Of a stretch of DNA of 64,000 bases, positions 27,236 through 36,759 are shown one piece after another. Origin of the DNA: Bacteroides sp. (GTDB lineage Bacteria > Bacteroidota > Bacteroidia > Bacteroidales > Bacteroidaceae); the NCBI GenBank assembly GCA_019414665.1, contig DXLO01000005.1, positions 29,174 through 93,173 of the forward strand. The letters are read 5' to 3'. Under the pieces are notes generated by a model. That model was not told the origin of the DNA. It ran no database searches and saw only the letters and a list, made by a program, of their open reading frames with translations. The position numbers were made by a program, and so were the translations under genes. Each line of letters opens with the position of its first letter. Position 1 is the stretch's first letter.

Positions 27236-27294
27236 AATCCTTTGCGCTTCTTGGAATTTCTTTGGAAATACAGGAGCGCGAAGGATTTTTTTTT
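27236..27294 (+). terminator. Terminator downstream of the PL1 genes
   Basis: The arms at 27236-27251 and 27272-27287 pair over 16 bp with two G-T pairs, and the right arm leads into a run of nine T. It lies 249 bp after the stop, so the transcript would have a long 3' end. Confidence 0.8.
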
Positions 27295-27318
27295 GAAAAA
27301 TACGGGCAGAAGTTCTGT

Positions 27319-27384
27319 AAAACATCAGCATTTTTTGGGGAAAACATGAGCATCTTTTAGAAGAAACATCAGCATGTTTTGGGA
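27319..27384 (+). repeat. Three 22-bp phased repeat units (site 1)
   Basis: Three adjacent units of exactly 22 bp start at 27319, 27341 and 27363. Each reads AAAA (GAAA in the third), a 9-base core, nTTTT and four free bases. The cores are CATCAGCAT, CATGAGCAT and CATCAGCAT. The array lies between the PL1 terminator and the macroglobulin-like gene. Related arrays are at 35665 and 57339. Confidence 0.8.
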
Positions 27385-27514
27385 TAAGGTTTCAATGTCT
27401 TTTATGGTAACTTACTTAGTCTTTCAGATAATTTAATTAAAATCTGTGCAGCATTTAAGTGAAAATTTCTTTTCTTTATAGAACAATGTTATGTGAAACC
27501 AAACTATATGCGAT

Positions 27515-30500
27515 ATGAAGAAAGTACATTTGATGAGCTGGCTGATACTGTTTTTCAGTTTGTTTCCATCTGTATTGCAGGCACAGAGTTATAATGAACT
27601 TTGGAAAGAAGTAGAAGCAGCCCAAAAGAAGGACTTGCCGAAAACGGTTATTGGTGTAGTTGATAAAATATACACTAAAGCAAAGAGTGAAAAGAACATC
27701 CCTCAGATGATGAAGGCCTATATTGTGCGTGCTGAATCACGCATCCAGCTTACTCCGGACAGTGCACAGGCAGAGTACGATGGTATCCGGAAATGGGCAG
27801 AAAGCGAAACAGATAGGGTGGGGTGTGCTGCACTGAATCATGTAATGGGTAGCCTGATACTGGATAATCAGCAGTTGGGTACGGAAGATGATGCAATACG
27901 GTATTTCCGTCTTTCGCTGAAAGACAGAGAGGTACTGGGTAAGGCTTCTGCCAAGGATTTCCGTCCGATGACAACTTCAGGCGAGCTGAGTGAAAAGTAT
28001 CTGGATGATAATATGTTCGACTTGCTTTCCCGGCAGGCAATTGAACGTTTGTCTGTTTATCGTTTTAATTCCGACAGACTGAAATGTGTGTCGGAAGCAT
28101 TGTCACTGTACGACGGACTGATTGCTTTCTACGGTGAAAGCAACCGTCAGGCAGCTTTACTGACTAAGGAAGCCCGTTTGTTGTACTGCTGGGAAGGGGC
28201 GGGAAGTAGCATCGTACGTGAAGCGCTGACCCCGGAGCAGGTAGCGGAGGAATTGCGTAAGCTGGCAGAAGAATACAAGGATCTGCCTGTCTGTGCCGAT
28301 GTATATGTAAAGCTGGCCTATGTCTATCGTATGAACAATGAACTGCTTAAGTCGGTTGAGGTGGCACGAGAAGGAATTGAAAAATATCCTAAGCACGAAT
28401 GGGTGTCTCAGTTGCGTTCATACATTGATTTTGCTTCCAGTCCGTATCTTTCAATGAATATACCTTTTGTATATCCCAACTATGAGGCGGATATGAACCT
28501 GACGTATGCCAATCTGAAAGGAGTGTCTTTCGAATTGTATCGTCTGAATATATCTCCTGCTTCTTCATTGATTCGCGGCAATCTGAAGGAAGAAACGTTG
28601 ATACAGAATTACGGTACAAAAGTGTCTTCACGTTACTACGCTTTGCCTTCTACCCCCGATTACGAGAAGCGTGATACGGTATTGCATTATACATTGCCCG
28701 AAGCGGGAATTTACATGTTAAAGCAAATTCCTCAAGGGAGTGCGAAAGGTATTGATTATTCGTTGTTGTTTGTTTCTCCTTATCAGTGCATCAGTATTCC
28801 TGTGTCAGAGGGACGCAAGGAGTTTGTTGCTGTAGATAAACTGACGGGCAGACCAGTTCCGGGTGCAGAAGTGGTAACGTATCGGTTGAACGGAAATGAA
28901 TACAATGTACTTCAGGTATATAAGACCGATGGTAAAGGCTGTGTTACGGTAGATGTTCCCCGTTCGGGCAGGATTTATTACAATGTCCGTATGGCAGGAA
29001 ATGATTTCACTGCTATTTCAAGTATAGGAGGAAATGCTTCGTTTGTCAGAGAAACAGTGCAGGGATGGAAGAAGAAGGTAAATCTGTTTACCGACCGTTC
29101 GTTGTATCGTCCGGGGCAGAAAGTATATGTTTCCGGTATGGTTTACGAACAGAACGGTGATTCTCTTCGTGTGATAAAGGGCGAAAAAAGTTCTCTGAAA
29201 CTGTATTCTTCCGAGCGTAATGTAGCCGAATATACCGTATCGACAGACGACTTTGGCGTATTGTCGGGTGAATTTGTGCTGCCACAGAACCTGCTTCCCG
29301 GTACTTATTATGTATCGATGGATGGAGCTTCTGCCATTATCAAGGTAGAGGAATACAAGCGTCCTACTTTCGATGTGATCTTTACTCCGTACGAAGACAC
29401 ATATAATATGGGCGATTCCATTGTGGTGAAAGGAGAAGCAAAGACATTTGCCGGAGCACCAGTCCGCATGGCAAAGGTAAAATATACGATATCCCGTTCG
29501 GAATATATGTGGTTCCGTATGGGAGGTATGAATAAAGTAGAGTTGGATAACGGTGAGGTGCAGACGGATGCTGATGGTAATTTTAGTGTTCGTGTGGTGC
29601 TTACTGCCCCGGAAACAACCGGAAGGGATATGCTGGAGCACCGTTATTATGTATATGAAGTACAGGCAGAGGTAACCGATGGAGCGGCCGAAACACAGAC
29701 AAACACCTTGTCACTTCCAGTGGGTAAGCAGTCGTTGGGCTTGCAGATACGCGGACTGTCGGGTATGGTCATGCGTGAGAAACAGGAAAAGGTGCAGTTT
29801 ATGGCATTGAATCTGAATGGAACTTCTGTACAGACAGAGGTCGCTTACCGTGTGTTTGCATTGGATAAAGCGGGCAAGAAAGCCGGATTGCAACTGGAAG
29901 GCAAGGCGGAAGCTCAACGTTCGTTTGTTCCTTCCGAACTGCTTGCATTGCCTTCGGGCAGATATCGCATTGAAATTTCTGCAACGGATGCGCAGGGACG
30001 AGTATGTACGGCAGAGCAAGATTTTACATTGTTCTCGCGTCTGGATACACGACTCCCGTATCCTGCTGTCGACTGGTTCTATCAGGATGGAACCGAGTTT
30101 AACGAATTGGCTCCGGCAACTTTGTATGTGGGAACCAGTGAAAAGAATGTGTATCTGCTGGTCGATGTGTACAGTGGAAGCAAACGGATCGATTCTCAGC
30201 GATTGACACTGAATGATGAAATCAAGAAATTCAGTTATCCGTATCAGGAGGTGTATGGCGATGGTATTACCGTAAACTTTGCTTTCATGCGGAATGGCAG
30301 CCTGTATAGCAAGCAGGCGACAATCATCCGGCCGGAACCGGAAAAGAAACTGACATTGAAGTGGGAAACTTTCAGAGATAAGTTGCAACCGGGCAATAAG
30401 GAAGAATGGAGCATGCATATTACAGATGCGGCCGGAAATCCGGTAAAAGCTAATGTGATGGCATCGCTTTACGATGCTTCGCTCGATAAGCTGTATCAGC

Positions 30501-33193
30501 ACGACTGGCGTTTTAATCTGTGGTTCTCTCGTCCTGTTCCATGGATTTATGCAGGTATGTTGTCGGCAAACCAGGGAATCGGCATGTTTGCAGGTTTTCC
30601 ATACGTAAGGACGTACACCGGACTGAATCTGCTGAATGGTGAGTATAGTTCTTTGCTGGTCTTTTCCGGAAGTGTTTATATGCGTGGCATCAATCTGGCT
30701 GGCACATCAACCCGTATTCTGGCGAAACACGATGCCGGAAATGCCGTAGAGGTGAAATATCAGCCTGCCATGACTGTTGAGGAATCGGCGGTAGTCGCCT
30801 CTCCGGATATTGTATCGTCCGGCTTTAAAAAAGAAAGTGGCAGTGCTGGCGTAGAAGAAGTTTTGCAGATTGTAGAAAATGATGCAGCTGTCGAAGGAAC
30901 AGATGATAAAGAAACGATGATTCCGGTGCGTGAGAACTTTGCCGAAACAGCCTTTTTCTATCCGAATCTGCGGACTGATTCACAGGGTAGGGTAAGTATC
31001 GTCTTTACCGTACCGGATGCGTTGACCGAATGGAAGTTCACAGGACTGGCGCATACACAGGATGTCGATTACGGCATGCTGACGCAGACCGTGAAGACGA
31101 GCAAGCCATTTATGGTGCAACCTAATATGCCGCGCTTCGTCCGCAAAGGTGACCGAACCGTTATTGCTGCTTCGCTGGTCAATCTGTCGATGGACAAGAT
31201 TGAAGGGAATGCCGGTATCAAATTATACGATCCGGTGACAGAAGAAGTGGTTTACGATTATCAGCAACCGTTCAGTGTGGCAGAAGGAACAACGGGAGTC
31301 GTACGGTTTGACTGCCAGATTCCTGATAAATATGATATGGTGGTATGCCGGATTACGGCCGAGGCTGGAGAATATAGCGACGGCGAACAGCATTACTTGC
31401 CGGTACTGACCGACAAGCAGTGGATGACGGAAACCATTCCTGTCCAATTGAGTGGAGAAAGCATGACGGAAGTCGGAACCGAAGACTTGTTCAACAAGCA
31501 GAGCAAAACGGCTACCGAACGACGGCTGACAGTGGAGCTGACTGCAAATCCCGACTGGTATGCTGTTCAGGCGTTGCCTGTTATTGGCAATCCGGCAGAA
31601 GAAGATGCATTGTCGTGGGCAACTGCCTATTATGCCAATTCACTTGCTGAGGCTATTGTAAAGGCAAATCCCCGCATCAAACAGGTGTTTGATACCTGGA
31701 TTGCTCAGGGAGGAAGTAAAGAAACGCTTTTGAGTAATCTCGAACGTAATCAGGATCTGAAGAATCTGTTGCTGGAAGAAACTCCGTGGCTTTCTGAAGC
31801 AATTGAGGAAGGTGAGCAGAAACGGCGTATAGCCTTGTTGTTCGATCTGAATTCGATGGACAATCGCCTGCGTACTTCGGTAGAACGTTTGCAAGAACTG
31901 CAACTTCCCGATGGCTCATGGAGCTGGTATAAGGGTATGACAGGTAGCCGATATATTACAACGCAGATTGTGGAGATGCTGGCACGTTTGCAGCACATGA
32001 ACGTGACGCTCGACGGAAAGGTCGCTCCGATGTATACACAGGCTTTGCGCTATTTGCAGAACGCAGTGAAAGAAGATTATGAAATGATGAAGAAGGCGGA
32101 AAAGGAAGGTGCGAAAAACCTTGTTCCCAACGGGCAGGTGGTACACTATCTGTATGTTTGTGCCCTCAACGGGCAGGCTGCTTCGTTAGCAGATAAACAG
32201 ATAAACGCCTATATGACGGATAAGCTGGAAAACCGTTCGGCCGACTATTCTATCGGTGAGAAGGCGATGATTGCTCTAATTATGCAGGCTGATGGCAGAA
32301 AGCGTCAGGCTCAGGAACTGGTTCAGTCTGTTAAGGAATATACGGTAAGCACGCCGCAACTGGGAGTCTATTTCGATACACCGAAAGCACCTTATTCATG
32401 GAGCAATTACAGAATCCCTGCACACGTGGCTGCTATGGAGGCTATCCGGCAGATTGCCCCCGATGCGGATATGCTGGCCGGTATGAAACTTTGGCTGCTC
32501 AAACAGAAACAGGTTCAGGTGTGGGAAAGCGGTATTGCAACAGCAGATGCGGTGTATGCTTTCTTGAATGGCTCCGGTAAGCAGTTGCAGGTGAATGGAA
32601 AGATGAAGGCAGTAGCCGGTAATATCGAGGTACGTACTCCGGACGATGCTTTAGGATATACCCGAAAGACGCTGACCGGAACGGATACTCGTGTGGAACG
32701 TGTTGTCGTTTCGAAGTCGGGAACCGGTATAGGCTGGGGAGCTGTATATGCGCAGTATCTGGAGGATATGGATAAGGTACTTCCGGCAAAAGGTAACGGC
32801 GTTTCAATAGTACGTGAGTATTGGCTCGACGGTAAGCAGGTTTCGCGGAAGACTGCCTTGCATGCTGGAGATAAACTGACTGTACGACTGACGGTAAAGG
32901 CTGATCGCAACATGGACTTTATCCGGATAAAGGATGAGCGTGCGGCATGTATGGAACCGGAAAACCAGTTGTCCGGCTATCATTGGAACAACGGTCTGGG
33001 ATATTATCAGGTGAACCGGGATGCTTCGACCGAACTCTTTATCGACCGGATGCCGAAGGGTACATATATGCTGGAGTATGAAGTTTATTTAGACCGTGCG
33101 GGAAATTATCAGGCTGGTGTGGCAACCATCCAGTCGGTTTATGCTCCCGAATTCAGCGGACACACAGGAGGACAATCTCTGACAGTAGAATAA
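27515..33193 (+). CDS. Alpha-2-macroglobulin-like protein (MG2 type), exported
   Basis: 1892-aa exported protein of the bacterial alpha-2-macroglobulin superfamily, generally thought to trap or block proteases in the periplasm. A signal peptide (about 1-23, ending LQA) has no lipobox. An all-alpha N-terminal region (to about 300) is followed by MG domains. MG2 is at about 520-615 (FTDRSLYRPGQKVYVSG). The bait and A2M region is near 1140-1215 (ETAFFYPNLRTDSQG). An alpha/alpha-toroid follows (about 1350-1640), then a C-terminal receptor-like domain. At the place where thioester proteins have CxEQ it reads LPVIGNPAEEDALSW, so it cannot form a thioester bond. It is transcribed alone, between a repeat array and a strong terminator. 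Confidence 0.88.
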   Translation: MKKVHLMSWLILFFSLFPSVLQAQSYNELWKEVEAAQKKDLPKTVIGVVDKIYTKAKSEKNIPQMMKAYIVRAESRIQLTPDSAQAEYDGIRKWAESETDRVGCAALNHVMGSLILDNQQLGTEDDAIRYFRLSLKDREVLGKASAKDFRPMTTSGELSEKYLDDNMFDLLSRQAIERLSVYRFNSDRLKCVSEALSLYDGLIAFYGESNRQAALLTKEARLLYCWEGAGSSIVREALTPEQVAEELRKLAEEYKDLPVCADVYVKLAYVYRMNNELLKSVEVAREGIEKYPKHEWVSQLRSYIDFASSPYLSMNIPFVYPNYEADMNLTYANLKGVSFELYRLNISPASSLIRGNLKEETLIQNYGTKVSSRYYALPSTPDYEKRDTVLHYTLPEAGIYMLKQIPQGSAKGIDYSLLFVSPYQCISIPVSEGRKEFVAVDKLTGRPVPGAEVVTYRLNGNEYNVLQVYKTDGKGCVTVDVPRSGRIYYNVRMAGNDFTAISSIGGNASFVRETVQGWKKKVNLFTDRSLYRPGQKVYVSGMVYEQNGDSLRVIKGEKSSLKLYSSERNVAEYTVSTDDFGVLSGEFVLPQNLLPGTYYVSMDGASAIIKVEEYKRPTFDVIFTPYEDTYNMGDSIVVKGEAKTFAGAPVRMAKVKYTISRSEYMWFRMGGMNKVELDNGEVQTDADGNFSVRVVLTAPETTGRDMLEHRYYVYEVQAEVTDGAAETQTNTLSLPVGKQSLGLQIRGLSGMVMREKQEKVQFMALNLNGTSVQTEVAYRVFALDKAGKKAGLQLEGKAEAQRSFVPSELLALPSGRYRIEISATDAQGRVCTAEQDFTLFSRLDTRLPYPAVDWFYQDGTEFNELAPATLYVGTSEKNVYLLVDVYSGSKRIDSQRLTLNDEIKKFSYPYQEVYGDGITVNFAFMRNGSLYSKQATIIRPEPEKKLTLKWETFRDKLQPGNKEEWSMHITDAAGNPVKANVMASLYDASLDKLYQHDWRFNLWFSRPVPWIYAGMLSANQGIGMFAGFPYVRTYTGLNLLNGEYSSLLVFSGSVYMRGINLAGTSTRILAKHDAGNAVEVKYQPAMTVEESAVVASPDIVSSGFKKESGSAGVEEVLQIVENDAAVEGTDDKETMIPVRENFAETAFFYPNLRTDSQGRVSIVFTVPDALTEWKFTGLAHTQDVDYGMLTQTVKTSKPFMVQPNMPRFVRKGDRTVIAASLVNLSMDKIEGNAGIKLYDPVTEEVVYDYQQPFSVAEGTTGVVRFDCQIPDKYDMVVCRITAEAGEYSDGEQHYLPVLTDKQWMTETIPVQLSGESMTEVGTEDLFNKQSKTATERRLTVELTANPDWYAVQALPVIGNPAEEDALSWATAYYANSLAEAIVKANPRIKQVFDTWIAQGGSKETLLSNLERNQDLKNLLLEETPWLSEAIEEGEQKRRIALLFDLNSMDNRLRTSVERLQELQLPDGSWSWYKGMTGSRYITTQIVEMLARLQHMNVTLDGKVAPMYTQALRYLQNAVKEDYEMMKKAEKEGAKNLVPNGQVVHYLYVCALNGQAASLADKQINAYMTDKLENRSADYSIGEKAMIALIMQADGRKRQAQELVQSVKEYTVSTPQLGVYFDTPKAPYSWSNYRIPAHVAAMEAIRQIAPDADMLAGMKLWLLKQKQVQVWESGIATADAVYAFLNGSGKQLQVNGKMKAVAGNIEVRTPDDALGYTRKTLTGTDTRVERVVVSKSGTGIGWGAVYAQYLEDMDKVLPAKGNGVSIVREYWLDGKQVSRKTALHAGDKLTVRLTVKADRNMDFIRIKDERAACMEPENQLSGYHWNNGLGYYQVNRDASTELFIDRMPKGTYMLEYEVYLDRAGNYQAGVATIQSVYAPEFSGHTGGQSLTVE

Positions 33194-33208
33194 TTCATTA
33201 GAAAACAG

Positions 33209-33265
33209 TACAGGCTGATGTATTTTCCGGTATGGAAAAATCTGCATCAGCCTGTATTTCTTTTT
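33209..33265 (+). terminator. Terminator of the macroglobulin-like gene
   Basis: TACAGGCTGATG at 33209-33220 pairs perfectly with 33245-33256. An inner TTTTCC/GGAAAA stem adds a second tier, and a T-rich tract follows. Confidence 0.85.
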
Positions 33266-33305
33266 ACCGCTGTATCGGCAAATTTATATTAATTCACCAC
33301 CAACC

Positions 33306-33337
33306 TTTGTTCGTCTTTGATTTTCTCTTTATCTTTG
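33306..33337 (+). promoter_or_regulatory. Promoter of the DUF1573 gene
   Basis: TTTG at 33306-33309 and TATCTTTG at 33330-33337 are exactly 20 bp apart, 29 bp before the start codon. Confidence 0.75.
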
Positions 33338-33366
33338 TTCACTCTAAACAAGTAACACACTGAAAG

Positions 33367-34446
33367 ATGAAACGCATTTTATTTCTATTCAATATATTGT
33401 TTGCCGTAGTTTTGGTTGCTCAGGCACAGCCGAAAATAACATTCGACAAGAATGTGCAGGAGTTGGGATATGTGCTTTGGCGCAATCCGGTGACCATTAC
33501 TTATAATTTCACGAATACGGGTGACAAACCGCTGGTTATTTCGAAAGTAACTTCTTCCTGCGGCTGTACGGAGGTCGACTGGACTAAGTCTCCGATACCT
33601 GCCGGTGGAAAAGGTACGGTAACAGCCGTTTTCGACGCAGAGGCTATCGGACATTTCTATAAAGAAGTCGGTATTTACTGCAACGCTTCTTATCGTCCTA
33701 TTTATCTGGAATTTAATGGTGAAGTAACAGCCGACGCCAGAAATTATTCGTTTACCCATCCTTTCGGGTTTGGTGCAATCCGTCTGGACAAAGATGAAAT
33801 AGAATTTAAAGATGTCAATAAAGGCGACCATCCTGAATTTAGTATTCTGGTAGCCAATACATCCAATAAAGCTTATTCTCCGGTGCTGATGCATCTGCCT
33901 CCTTATCTGAGTGCAAAGGCAGTTCCTGAAGTGCTGGGAAGAGGTAAGAACGGTAAGATTATCGTTACGCTCGATACGGAAAAACTTCCGAAGTTCGGTA
34001 TTACCCGTACATCGGTGTATCTGTCACGCTATCCGGGCGACAAAGTGGGAAGCGACAACGAAATACCTGTATCGACAGTCTTGTTACCGGATTTCTCCGG
34101 ACTGACCGAACAGCAGAAGAACAATCCTCCACAGATTTCGCTTTCTACTACACAGTTGGAGTTCCCTCCGCTGAAACCGAAACAGAAAAAATCGCAGAAT
34201 GTCATCATTACTAATACGGGAAAGACCGATTTGGTGATTCAGGATATGCAGGTGTTCAACATCGCTCTAGCCGTCAATTTGAAGAAAACGGTACTGAAGC
34301 CGGGTGAATCTGCTAAGCTGAAGATTACCGTACTTGGTGAGAACCTTTCGCGTGTGAAAGGTACTCCCCGTGTACTGATGATTACCAACGACCCGAATAA
34401 ACCGTCGGTTACCATTCGGGTAAAGGCAAAAATCGTACAGCCTTAA
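33367..34446 (+). CDS. DUF1573-containing exported protein
   Basis: 359-aa exported beta-rich protein. A signal peptide (about 1-20, ending AQA) precedes a DUF1573 domain, an Ig-like fold common in Bacteroidetes envelope proteins. It is recognised by ITYNFTNTGDKPLVISKV, then SSCGCTEVDW and PIPAGGKGTVTAVFDAEAIG. A second similar Ig-like repeat is visible at about 245-359 (LEFPPLKPKQKKSQNVIITNTGKTDLVI). The function of the family is not established. A structural or binding role in the periplasm is the usual guess. It has its own promoter and is followed after 44 nt by the MeaB-like GTPase gene. Confidence 0.85.
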   Translation: MKRILFLFNILFAVVLVAQAQPKITFDKNVQELGYVLWRNPVTITYNFTNTGDKPLVISKVTSSCGCTEVDWTKSPIPAGGKGTVTAVFDAEAIGHFYKEVGIYCNASYRPIYLEFNGEVTADARNYSFTHPFGFGAIRLDKDEIEFKDVNKGDHPEFSILVANTSNKAYSPVLMHLPPYLSAKAVPEVLGRGKNGKIIVTLDTEKLPKFGITRTSVYLSRYPGDKVGSDNEIPVSTVLLPDFSGLTEQQKNNPPQISLSTTQLEFPPLKPKQKKSQNVIITNTGKTDLVIQDMQVFNIALAVNLKKTVLKPGESAKLKITVLGENLSRVKGTPRVLMITNDPNKPSVTIRVKAKIVQP

Positions 34447-34490
34447 GATTTCTCGTAAGGCTATTATTATCAACTTAAAATACTAAGACT

Positions 34491-35585
34491 ATGGAACACC
34501 CTGAGAACAGTGAGGAGTACAAGGGATTGACTGTTAACAAGGGTATCGAACAACCCTCCAGTATAAATCCTTATTTGAACCTGAGAAAGAAACCCAAGCG
34601 CCGTCAGTTTACCGTAGGCGAGTACGTGGAAGGTATCGTAAAAGGCGATGTAACCGTACTTAGTCAGGCTGTCACGCTGGTAGAGAGTGTGAAACCCGAG
34701 CATCAGGCAGTCGCACAGGAGGTTATCGAAAAATGTCTGCCGTATTCAGGCAATTCTATCCGTGTGGGTATCAGTGGTGTTCCCGGAGCGGGGAAGAGTA
34801 CGTCGATTGATGTATTCGGCCTGCATGTACTGGAACGTGGAGGTAAGCTGGCTGTACTGGCTATCGACCCGAGCAGTGAGCGTTCGAAAGGAAGTATTTT
34901 GGGAGATAAAACCCGTATGGAAAAACTTTCCGTTCATCCAGATTCCTTTATCCGCCCCAGCCCTTCTGCCGGTTCGCTGGGTGGCGTAGCCCGTAAAACC
35001 CGTGAAACGATTATTTTGTGCGAAGCAGCAGGTTTCGATAAAATTTTTGTCGAAACAGTGGGAGTAGGACAGAGCGAAACAGCCGTTCATTCGATGGTGG
35101 ATTTCTTCCTGCTGATACAGCTTGCCGGAACAGGAGATGAACTGCAAGGTATCAAGCGTGGTATAATGGAGATGGCAGACGGTATCATCATCAACAAGGC
35201 TGATGGTAATAACATCGAGAAGGCGAAGCTGGCTGCTGCTCATTTCCGCAATGCGCTACATCTGTTTCCGGCTCCTGAATCGGGGTGGACACCACAGGTG
35301 CTGACATATTCAGGTTTTTATGGCATCGGAATCAAGGAGATCTGGGACATGGTGTACAGTTATATCGACTTTGTGAAGAAGAACGGATACTTTGATTACC
35401 GCCGCAACGAACAGGCTAAATACTGGATGTACGAAACGATAAACGAACATTTGCGTGATAGTTTCTACAACAATCCGGCTATCGCTTCGATGCTTACAGC
35501 TCAGGAACAGGAGGTATTGCAAGGAAAGGCTACTTCGTTCTCGGCTGCGAAAAAGTTGCTCGATACGTATTTCGGTAATCTTTGA
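34491..35585 (+). CDS. meaB: MeaB/ArgK-family GTPase, methylmalonyl-CoA mutase chaperone
   Basis: 364-aa cytoplasmic G3E GTPase. MeaB proteins load and protect the adenosylcobalamin cofactor of methylmalonyl-CoA mutase, used by Bacteroides to make propionate from succinate. The P-loop GVPGAGKST is at 96-104, a DPSSERSKGSILGDKTRM block follows, and FVETVGVGQSE and the NKADGNN guanine motif are present. Length and order fit the family. The mutase genes are not in this window, so the partner must be elsewhere. A terminator follows at 35707. Confidence 0.9.
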   Translation: MEHPENSEEYKGLTVNKGIEQPSSINPYLNLRKKPKRRQFTVGEYVEGIVKGDVTVLSQAVTLVESVKPEHQAVAQEVIEKCLPYSGNSIRVGISGVPGAGKSTSIDVFGLHVLERGGKLAVLAIDPSSERSKGSILGDKTRMEKLSVHPDSFIRPSPSAGSLGGVARKTRETIILCEAAGFDKIFVETVGVGQSETAVHSMVDFFLLIQLAGTGDELQGIKRGIMEMADGIIINKADGNNIEKAKLAAAHFRNALHLFPAPESGWTPQVLTYSGFYGIGIKEIWDMVYSYIDFVKKNGYFDYRRNEQAKYWMYETINEHLRDSFYNNPAIASMLTAQEQEVLQGKATSFSAAKKLLDTYFGNL

Positions 35586-35664
35586 TTGCTGGGCTTGCGA
35601 CGGAGTACATAATTTCTCTGAAAATTTTTGTACGAACTTGCTGAACTTTTGTACAGAAAATAAA

Positions 35665-35708
35665 AAAACATCGAGATATTTTGGGCAGAAATTGCTGATA
35701 TTATAGAA
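35665..35708 (+). repeat. Two degenerate 22-bp repeat units (site 2)
   Basis: 35665-35686 reads AAAA, core CATCGAGAT, ATTTT, GGGC. 35687-35708 reads AGAA, core ATTGCTGAT, ATTAT, AGAA. They keep the 22-bp step of the arrays at 27319 and 57339. Two TTTTGTAC copies 21 bp apart lie just upstream (35626 and 35647). Confidence 0.6.
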
Positions 35709-35755
35709 ACTCTTTCTGAAGGTCTTTTTTAAAAGCCTTTGGGAAGAGTTTTTTT
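35707..35755 (+). terminator. Terminator of meaB
   Basis: The arms at 35707-35722 and 35736-35751 pair over 16 positions allowing G-T pairs, followed by T residues. Confidence 0.8.
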
Positions 35756-36005
35756 ATTGTTATCGCTGTGTGATAAATTCATCAATAGGTTGATTCTCAG
35801 TTGTATTTAAGGCTTTGAAAACTCTGTTGTATCAATGAATAAACCAACTGCTATATTACAAGCGACTATGAGCTTTCGAAAATGTTTTGTCGGACAGAAA
35901 TGTTTTATTATGCGTTGGTCACAGCAAAATCTTCATGGATAGTTGTGCTTTATTACAATTGACTTGGTAGGAAATTTACTTTTTTCAGAAAAAAACAACA
36001 GAATA
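35756..36005. other. AT-rich spacer before the membrane protein/regulator operon
   Basis: 250 bp with no gene or RNA recognised, leading into the promoter at 36006. Confidence 0.5.
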
Positions 36006-36037
36006 TTTGGTTTATAAAATAAACTACTTTATATTTG
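36006..36037 (+). promoter_or_regulatory. Promoter of the membrane protein/winged-helix operon
   Basis: TTTG at 36006-36009 and TATATTTG at 36030-36037 are 20 bp apart. The palindrome at 36009-36025 fills the space between the two boxes, as expected for a repressor site. Confidence 0.75.
36009..36025. promoter_or_regulatory. Candidate operator, copy 1
   Basis: GGTTTATAAAATAAACT is a 7-3-7 inverted repeat with one mismatch. TTTATAAAATAAACT is repeated identically at 36094-36108. The operon encodes a winged-helix protein, so autoregulation is likely. Confidence 0.55.
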
Positions 36038-36091
36038 TGATGTAATAGAAATAGGAATAAACGCGCGGATTTCTATTTTTTTTGCAGTAGT

Positions 36092-36108
36092 AGTTTATAA
36101 AATAAACT
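36092..36108. promoter_or_regulatory. Candidate operator, copy 2
   Basis: AGTTTATAAAATAAACT is a perfect 7-3-7 inverted repeat, 27 bp before the first start codon of the operon and 83 bp from copy 1. Confidence 0.55.
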
Positions 36109-36135
36109 GTTTTATCTTTTAAAAATGTAAGGAGT

Positions 36136-36759
36136 ATGGAAGAAAAGAAGATGTTTACAGAAAAAGAGAGTCTGGAACTGATTTCCCAGATGATTCAAAT
36201 GACGAAAGAAAATTTGGAACGGGGTAGTGGCAATGTTTTTCTGATTTATGGATATGCTGCAGTAGTGCTTTCTGTAGTTGTATATGCAGCCGTGTATATC
36301 ACAGGCAGACCGTTGTGGAACGCCTTGTGGTTTTTGATGTTTATTCCTGCCATTGTTATGAAAGTACTTCAGGTTCGTAAGAAACCTTCTGTGGTAACAC
36401 ATATGGATAAGATGCTTGCTCATACCTGGTGCATCGTAGGATCGTTGTTCGGACTGACTGTTGTGGCCATGCTACTGATAGGTATGGTGATTGGTTCGTG
36501 CAATTTTGGCTTGATGCTTCCGCTGTGTTTACTATATGCGGGTATAGGAACTTCGATTACCGGTCTGATTGTTCGGGTTCCAGCCCTGGTGTATTCACCT
36601 CTTGTTGCCTTTTTGGTTGCTGTCTATATGCTGATGGTACTGACAAATGGCGGTAGAGTGGCTCCGGAATGGAATCTATATTTCGGTTTTTCTTTCTTGC
36701 TTATGATGGTGATACCAGGACATTTGTTGAATAAAAAAGCCGCTGCTTATGCTTGCTGA
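36136..36759 (+). CDS. Small multi-pass membrane protein of unknown function
   Basis: 207-aa protein with a charged N-terminus (about 1-32, EKESLELISQMIQMTKENLERG) and about six predicted membrane segments (near 35-55, 62-80, 100-125, 128-150, 155-172 and 183-198). No enzyme or transporter motif is seen. Its last codons overlap the next gene, which encodes a winged-helix regulator, so the two are translationally coupled. Such pairs of a membrane protein and a small regulator are common in Bacteroidetes and may respond to envelope stress, but that is inference. Palindromic operators lie in the promoter. Confidence 0.75.
   Translation: MEEKKMFTEKESLELISQMIQMTKENLERGSGNVFLIYGYAAVVLSVVVYAAVYITGRPLWNALWFLMFIPAIVMKVLQVRKKPSVVTHMDKMLAHTWCIVGSLFGLTVVAMLLIGMVIGSCNFGLMLPLCLLYAGIGTSITGLIVRVPALVYSPLVAFLVAVYMLMVLTNGGRVAPEWNLYFGFSFLLMMVIPGHLLNKKAAAYAC

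Noticed and set aside
27319..27384. CRISPR array
   Set aside because: The units are contiguous at 22 bp with only four variable bases, so there are no spacers, and no cas genes are present.
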